Shown: positions 36,201 through 45,200 of the stretch, one piece after another
How positions within the stretch are numbered: the stretch's first letter is position 1
How the letters are laid out: every line of letters begins with the position of its first letter
Assembly: GCA_964342525.1 (NCBI GenBank)
Contig: CAYFGQ010000001.1
Coordinates: forward strand, 85,439 to 149,438
Direction of reading: 5' to 3'
From: G963676205 sp964342525
GTDB taxonomy: Bacteria > Campylobacterota > Campylobacteria > Campylobacterales > Arcobacteraceae
Length of the DNA: 64,000 nt
Program-made: the position numbers and the translations under genes
The notes under the pieces: model-generated
The model's input: the letters and a program-made list of their open reading frames with translations, nothing else
What the model was told of the DNA's origin: nothing
The model's database searches: none

Positions 36201-39200
36201 TCAAAATAAAATATATAAATTAGCAAATGCCACAAGTAGTTTTGTGGCTTTAAATTTAGATGATACTTTAAGTTCGCCAACAGATATAGCAGTAGATAGT
36301 AGTGGTGACTTGTATATAAGTGACAATGGAAATAACAGAATAGTAAAGGTTACAAATGATACAGCAGTAACAACACTAATAGAAAATATATCAAATATAC
36401 AAAGCCTTGCAGTGGATTTAGATAAAAATATATATCTAATAGACAGTTCAAATGATAAAGTACTTAAGTATGAAAGGGATTATATTCTTTTTGGTACACC
36501 TTCAAATTCAGATATCGGGCTAAATGATGTAAATTTAAGTATTAGTGATGGATTTACTAGTGTGGATTATAATTTTTCTATTATTGTTAATGATCTTCCT
36601 AAGATAATAAGTAAACCTATTTTGAATATAGACCAATCAAGTAGTTATACGTATGAATTTGATGTAAATGATACAGTAGGTAATTTAAATTGGAGTGTAA
36701 AAGAAGGTACTACTTTGCCTTCATGGCTGCAACTTCAAAATAAAGGTTTTCTTTTACGTTCAGGCTCAAAGAATCCTTTAAGTGATTTTAATGAGAGCAA
36801 TTTCCTGCCAAGTGTAAAATTTGCAGATATTGATAATGACGGGGATAATGATACTTTTATAATTAGTACAGCATTATATTCAAGATTTTTAAAAAATATT
36901 GGAAACAAAAAATCTCCAAATTTTGTAGAGCAAATAGGGGCAAATGATCCATTAGATGGTTTTAATATGGGTGTCTTGGGTTATGCATCTTTTGTTGATA
37001 TAAATAATGATGGAGATATGGATGTTTTTCTTAGAGAAAAAAGAAATAGTGTACCTTCTTTAGAGAATGAGGGTAGTGGGTTTTCAGCATCTTTTAAACA
37101 ACGAACAGATTATGAATTATTTAAAGGAATTAGTTCTGAATCATATGGTGTTTCTGATTTTGTTGATATAGATAATGATGGAGATATGGATGCATTTATT
37201 GGAGTTTCAAATGGTACAATAGAATATTATAAAAATACAGGAAATAAGTCATCTCCTAATTTCGAAAAACAAACAGGTATAAATAATCCATTAGGAAGTA
37301 TTAATCTTGGATCTGAAGTTGCTCCTAATTTTGTAGATATAGATAATGATGGAGATATGGATGTTTTTATAGGAAGAGATAATGGTACAGTAGAATATTA
37401 TAAAAATGTTGGAAGTAAGACAAATGCAACTTTTATAAAGCAAACAGATCTATCTAACCCTCTAAGTAATTTGAATCAAGGAACACACTTAAGACCAGAA
37501 TTTATTGATATAGATGATGATGGAGATATGGATGTTTTTATTTCTAGTGTATATTTAAATTCACGTGTACATTTTTTTTATGAAAATATTTCTAAAACAA
37601 AGTTAATAGGAACACCTTCAAATAATGATGTTGGTGTACATGACATAAATTTAACTTTGAGTGACGGGGAAAATAATATCTCTCATGATTTTACTATTAC
37701 GGTATTAAATATAAATGCTGCCCCAAGATCAAAAGATATAAATATATCTATAGATGAAGATACAAATAAACGCTTTGCTTTAAATGATTTTAACTTTAGT
37801 GATTATGATTCACTTGATCGATTAGAGGCCATTTTTATTACTTCATTACCAAATAAAGGTAATTTAGAGCTAAATGATGTAACTGTGAGTTTAAATCAAA
37901 AGATAAAATCAAGTGATATATCAAAATTGGTATATACACCAATAGCTAACGGATTTGGAACACCTTATACAAGTTTTACTTTTAAAGTAAATGATGGTGA
38001 ATCAAATTCTACAAATACATACACTGCAATAGTAAATATAGATAATATAGCCGATTCACCAGTTATTTTATCAAATGCAATTACAAGTATAGATGAAGAC
38101 GTAATTTATAATTATGAATTGAACGCTAGTGATGTGGATGGAGATAGTTTAATATGGAGTATAAACAATCTTCCTTCTTGGATTACTTTAAATACTAATA
38201 TAAAGGTTTCAAATTTTGCTGGAAATACTTCTGGAAGAAAAGATGGGAATATTTCAACGGCAAAATTTAAAGCTCCTCATGGTATAGCTATAGATAAAAG
38301 CGGTAATATTTATGTTGCTGATACTTCAAATTATTTGATTAGAAAAATAGAGGCAAATGGTATAGTTTCTACTTTAGCTGGAAGTGGAGAATCTGCATAT
38401 TTAGATGGAAATGGTACTTCTGCAAAGTTTCAGTATCCTGTAGGAATCGCTGTTGATTCTAAGGGAAATGTTTATGTTGCAGATGCTGGTTCTAGTAAAA
38501 TTAGAAAAGTTACTCCTGGAGGCGTTGTTACAACAATAAATATAAATATCAGTAATGGGGCATCTGATTTAAAATATCCAAATGGTGTAGCGGTAGATGG
38601 CTTAGATAATATTTACATAGCTGATACTGGTAATCATAGGATTCTTAAAATTTTATCTGATGGGAGTGGTTCTGTATTAGCTGGTTCAGGTAATAGTGGT
38701 AAAAAGGATGGAAAAGGTACGTCAGCTCAATTTTATCATCCAAGAGGGATTACAATAGATTCTAATGGAACTATATATGTGGCTGACACAGATAATAATA
38801 GTATTAGAAAAATCACAACTACTGGAGATGTAATAACTCTAAAAGATACCTTTAATAAACCAACAGGTTTAGCTATAGATTCTAGTGGTAATATATTTGT
38901 TGCAAATACAGATAATAATATTGTTAATAAACTTATGCCAAATGGTGAAATCCTTAAATATTATGGCTTTATTAAACCAAAATCTATAGCTATAGGTACT
39001 AAAGGTAATATGTATGTAGCAGATAGTGGAAGTCACCGAATTAAAAAGATGTATATAGAAAAGTTTGTATTAAATGGAACTCCTAAAAACAGTGATGTTG
39101 GAATACATGATGTAAACCTTACACTAAGTGATGGGCAAAATACAATAAGTCATAATTTTCAAATAACAGTTAAAAACACCAATGATTCTCCAACAATTAA

Positions 39201-42200
39201 TAATGTTTTTTCACTTAAAAAAGAGGATAATATATCAAAAAAGATAAGCTCTTCTGATAGTAAAAGTGGCGATTATTTTGGTAATTCAATATCAAGTGAT
39301 GGTATTTATTCAATAGTGGCATCACCATATTCTGATTTTAATTTGGGTTCTGCTCATATATTTAAAAAATTAGATGGGAATTGGACATATTTACAAAAAT
39401 TAATGGCATCAGATAAAAAGGATTTTGGAAATTTTGGAAAAGCTGTTGCCATAAGTGGTGATTTTAGTGTAGTTGGGAATAATGAACAATTAGTATATAT
39501 CTTTAAAAATACAGATGGAGATTGGAATGAAACTCAAAAGATAAGTGCATCTGATAGCCGTGATAATCGTGCTTTTGGACATGCTGTAGCTATAGATGGA
39601 GATTATTTAATAGTAGGAGCATCTGCTGAAGATAGAAATGAAACTGGAGGGGATTTAAAAAATTTTGCAGGAGCAGCGTATATATTTAAAAATACAAATG
39701 GAGTTTGGAATGAAGTTCAGAAAATAGTTGCATCAGATAGAAAAGAATATGATTTTTTTGGTGAAAAAGTATCCATATTTGGAGATTACATAATTGTAGG
39801 TGCAAGATATAACTCTTATGATTCTTCAGGAATGGAGTATAAATCTGATGCAGGAGCAGTCTATATTTTTAAAAACACAAATGGAGTTTGGAGTGAAGTT
39901 CAAAAAATAACGGCAGCTGATAGAGATGAGAATGATTGGTTTGGTAATAGTGTTGATATATATGAAAATTATATAGTGGTGGGTGCAGAACAAGAAAATG
40001 AGAACTCAACTGGTTATGATAGTATGTCTAATTCAGGTTCCGTATATATATTTGAAAATACAAATGGAAAATGGAATCAAACTCAAAAAATAACAGCTTC
40101 AGATAGAGAAGGAAATCTTTTGTTTGGATCATCTGTTTCTATTGATGGAGATTTGATTTCAGTAGGTGCTAAAGGGATAGGGTCTTCTTATGGTATAGGT
40201 GGTGCGTATATTTTCAAAAAGCAAAATAATATTTGGACTGAGGTGTTTAAGCTGATTCCTGAGGATAGAGAGAGCTATCTTTATGCGGGAAAACATGATA
40301 TAGAAATTAATGGAAAAAGTTTATTAATATCAAGGGTAGCCAAAAATGAAGTTTTAACATATGAAATACCAAAAGTTTCAAATTTGAGTATAAATGAAAG
40401 TGAAAGTTTTGTAGTAGATATAAATGCTAGTGATGCAGATCTTTTTGATAGTATCTCTTATTCTTTAACTGGTGTTGATAATAGTAAATTTGAGATAAAT
40501 AATCTAACAGGAAGATTATCTTTCAAAACTGCTCCTGAGTATAAGAATCCAAAGGATAATAATAGTGACAATATTTATGAAGTTTTAGTTAAAGCAACTG
40601 ATAAAAATGGAGCTAGTGATAGTGTAAGTTTATATATTGAAGTTGTAGATATAAATATCACAATAGATGAAGATAAAAGTTATAGCTTTAAAGTAAGTGA
40701 TCTAAATGTAACAGGGGGAGAGTTAAATTCGATGTTTATTAACTCTTTACCCTCAAATGGTGTATTAAAATTGAATGATTCTAATATAGTTTTAAATCAA
40801 GAGATAAATAGTACAGAAATATCAAATTTAAAATATATACCAAGCTCTGATGGATATGGAATTCCTTATACATCATTTAAATTTAAAGTAAATGATGGGG
40901 ATATAAATTCTAGTGATTATATAGCTACTATAAATGTAAATGCTAAGAATGATTTACCAACAATAACTTCAAATGCAATATTAAGTATAGAAGAGGATAG
41001 TAAATATACTTATGAATTAAATGCTAGTGACGTGGATAGAGATGCATTAACTTGGAATATAAAAGATGGTACAAATTTACCATCTTGGTTGAGTTTTAAT
41101 AGGTCAGATACTAATTATCGTCTAAGAAGTACAAATATTATTCAAGATTTTTTAAATCCAAATGATATATTTATAGATGTGAATGATGGTATTTATGTAG
41201 CAGATAGTGGTAATAATAAGATAAAAAAAATAGCATCAAATGGCTTAGTCGAAGAGGTGACTTATAGTGGGAACTATACCCTTAATAATCCATCTTCATT
41301 ATTTGTAGACAGTCCTTCAAAAATAATATATATCCTAAATAAGGGAAGTGGAGAAGTCCTAAATATAGATAGAAATGGTACTATTGGTAAGGTTGATTTG
41401 GATTATTTAAACTCCTTAGATACAAATAGAAGTAAAACTATTAAGAAGTATGTTGAAGTGGCATCTAGCACAACTCTTACAAGTCCAAAACAAATGGTAA
41501 TAGATAATACTAATAGTGTATATATTTTAGAGCAAAATAAGATTTTAAAAATATCAGATGGCCAGAGTAGTCTTGTCCCTTTAACATTAGATAGCAATTT
41601 AAGTTCTCCAACAGATATAGCAATAGATAAAGATGGGAATCTATATGTAAGTGATAATGGAAATAATAGGATAGTAAAGATTACAAATGAACAAAATATC
41701 TCTGTGCTTATAGATAATATAATAAATATACAATCTTTAGCAGTCGATTCAAATAAAGATATATATCTAATAGATAGTTCAAAGGATAAGGTTTTAAAAT
41801 ATGAAAGAGCTTATATTTTATCTGGAATACCTACAAATAATGAAGTAGGTACTCATGATGTGAACTTAAGCCTTAGTGATGGAGAAAATAATATTTCTCA
41901 TAGTTTTACTATTAGTGTATCTAATACAAATGATGCCCCAGTAGCTTCAAATATAACTATTGATATAAATGAAGATAATATAAAGAAATTTGTATTTAGT
42001 GATTTTAATGCAAGTGATTTGGATACGGGAGATAGTGTAGAATCTATTACTATTTCTTCTTTACCACAAAAAGGTACTTTGAGTTTAGGTGATTTAAATA
42101 TAACATTAAATCAAGTGATACCTATTTCAGACATCTTAAATTTAAAATATATTCCAGAATTGAATGGACATGGTCTGGCTTATACAACATTTAAATTTAA

Positions 42201-45200
42201 AGTAAGTGATGGACAAAGTAATTCTTCTGAGTATATTGCAACTATAAATATATCCAGTATAAATGATAGTCCTACTATTACAACTTTATCTTCTGTAAAT
42301 GTGGTTGAAAATAATATGTTTGTAATAAAAATAATCTCAAGTGACCCTGATAAAACAGATAGTGCAACGTACTCAATTAGTGGAGGGGCAGATAGTAGTT
42401 TATTTGATATTAATAGTTCTACAGGAGTGTTGACATTTAGATCTGCTCCAAATTATGAAAAACCAAGTGATACTAATATAGATAATGTATATGAAGTACA
42501 AGTACAAGTATCAGATAAAAGCAATGCAACAGATACTCAAACATTTAATATTACAGTTTTTAATGATATCAGTGAAACTCCAAAAGTAAATCTAAGTGTA
42601 GATAAAAGTAGTGTAGTAGAAGCAGGTGGCATTTCAACAATAACTGTAAGTTTAAGTGAAGCAGTAAGTGAAGATACAAATGTAACCCTGAGATTAAAAT
42701 TAGGTTCAAGTGTAGCTTTGGATGATTTTAATTTAAATAGTCACACTATTACTATCGATGCTAATAAAATATCAGGCTCAACAATATTTACAGCATTAGA
42801 TGATTTTATGGATGATGATAATGAAATGGTAACTATAGAGATTGATAAAGTAGTAGGTGGAGAAAATGCAAGTGAAAATGGAACACAAGAAGTAAATATC
42901 TCTATCATCGATAATGATACTGCAGGAATTGTTTTTTCAAAAACTACATCAAATGTAAGTGAAAATGGGAACAGTGATACTTTTTCAATTAAATTAAATA
43001 CCCAACCTGCAACAAAGGTAGTAATAGATCTAAACAGTTCTGATATAAGTGAAGCGATACTTAATACAAGCTCATTAACATTCTCTTATAATGAATGGAA
43101 TATAAGTCAAAGTGTAACTATAACAGGTGTAGATGATGATATTTTAGATGGAGATATAAACTCTTCAATAATAGCTTCAATCAATAGAGCTTTATCAGTT
43201 GATAGTGTATATGATACTATAGGAAGTAAAACATTAAAAGTGACAACAAAAGATAATGATACAGCAGGATTTTCTATTTCAAAAACAACAGCAAGTGTAA
43301 GTGAAAATAGAACAACGGATAAATTTACAGTAGTTTTAAATAAAGCACCAAAAAGTGATGTAGTATTTAATGTAAATAGTAGCGATTTAAGTGAAGCAAT
43401 CGCAGAACCTTCTTCTTTGACTTTTACAAGCTCAAATTGGAATGTTCCAAGAATTGTAGTTATAGTAGGTTTAGATGATACTATTGCAGATGGAAATGTA
43501 GATTCAAATATTACAATAAGTATAGATAAATCAAATAGTGATGATAGCTTTGATTCTTTAGCTGATCAAATAGTAACGGTAACAACAAGTGACAATGATA
43601 ATTCTTTACCAATAATTACACAAGGGGATAGGGTAGATGTAAATATGAGTGAAGATAGTTTCCCTATAGCTTTTACTTTAACACTAAATGCAAGTGATGT
43701 AGATGCAAATGATATATTAACATGGAGTATAGATTCAAACGCATCGAATGGTTCTGCAAGTGTAGATGGAACAGGTTCATCTAAATCAATTTCATATATT
43801 CCAAATACTAATTATAATGGAAGTGATAGTTTCATAGTAAAAGTAAGTGATTCTAAAAATGGAAGTGATTCTATTAGGGTAAATGTAAATATATCTCCAG
43901 TAAATGATTTACCTATTGTTACTTCCATACCAATTACTTCTGTTAATGAGGATAGTTTATATAAATATGTTTTATCTGGAAGTGATGTTGATAGTTATAA
44001 TCTAAACTGGTCAATAAGAAACTCTAATACTTGGCTTGAATTAAAATATAATGAATCCATAGTTGAAAATAATACAAGTAAAATATTTAATATTGATTTT
44101 GCTTCAAACAATGCTGTTCCATCTTTTGTGGATATTGATGGTGATGGTGATAAGGATATGTTTGTAGGAAGAGGGGATGGAAAGGTAGATTATTATGAGA
44201 ATAAAGGAACATCCAAAAAAGCAAATTTTGTAAAACAAAATGATTCCCATAATCCACTAAATCTTACAAAAGATAGAAATCCTTTTATCTCTTTTGTGGA
44301 TATTGATAATGATGGAGATTGTGATGTCTTTATAGGTACTCACTACAATTTTAGTGATATTGAAAGTAAGATATATTTTTATAGAAATACTGGTACAAAA
44401 AATGTGCCTAAGTTTCAAGAAGATGAAAGTAATAACCCTTTTTCAAATCCTTTAAAAATAGCAGGTAGACTTACTCCTATATTTGCAGATATGGATGCTG
44501 ATGGAGACAAAGATGTTTTAGTTGGTGGATTAGCATCTAGTCAATTTTATTTTGAAAATGAGGGTAATAGTACAAATCCTAAATTTGTATTAAAAGACGA
44601 TACAAATAACATTTTTAAAAATATTAAAAAATTATATGTTTCAGACTTAAGAAATTCTGTAGGAGTATTTGACTCTGATAGAGATGGAGATTTAGATATT
44701 TATTTGGGAAATAGTATGGGAGAGATAAGATATGCTAAAAATACAGGAACTAAAAGTAAGGCTATATTTGATATGGCAAATAGTAACTCCAAATTATTAA
44801 AATTAAATGCATACGATATTGTACCTATTTTTGTAGATTTAAATGGTGATGGCTTAGAAGAACTTATCGTAAGTACTCAATCAAAAGGGATAAAATACTT
44901 TAATATTCAAAGGGAGTATTATTTATCTGGTACCCCTACAAATTCGAATGTGGGAAGTCATGATTTAAATCTTACCCTAAGTGATGGAGAATCAAATGTA
45001 AGTCATAATTTTACAATTACAGTAAAAAATGAAAATGACGCACCAATAATCACTTCAAAGTCTACATTTAATGTGGATGAAAATAGTGTCTTGATAGGTT
45101 TTGTGGAAGCAAAAGATCCTGATAGTGATACCTTGAGATATCTAATATTAGATGGTGGTGATAATAATTCTTTTGTCTTAAATGAATCAAATGGATTATT

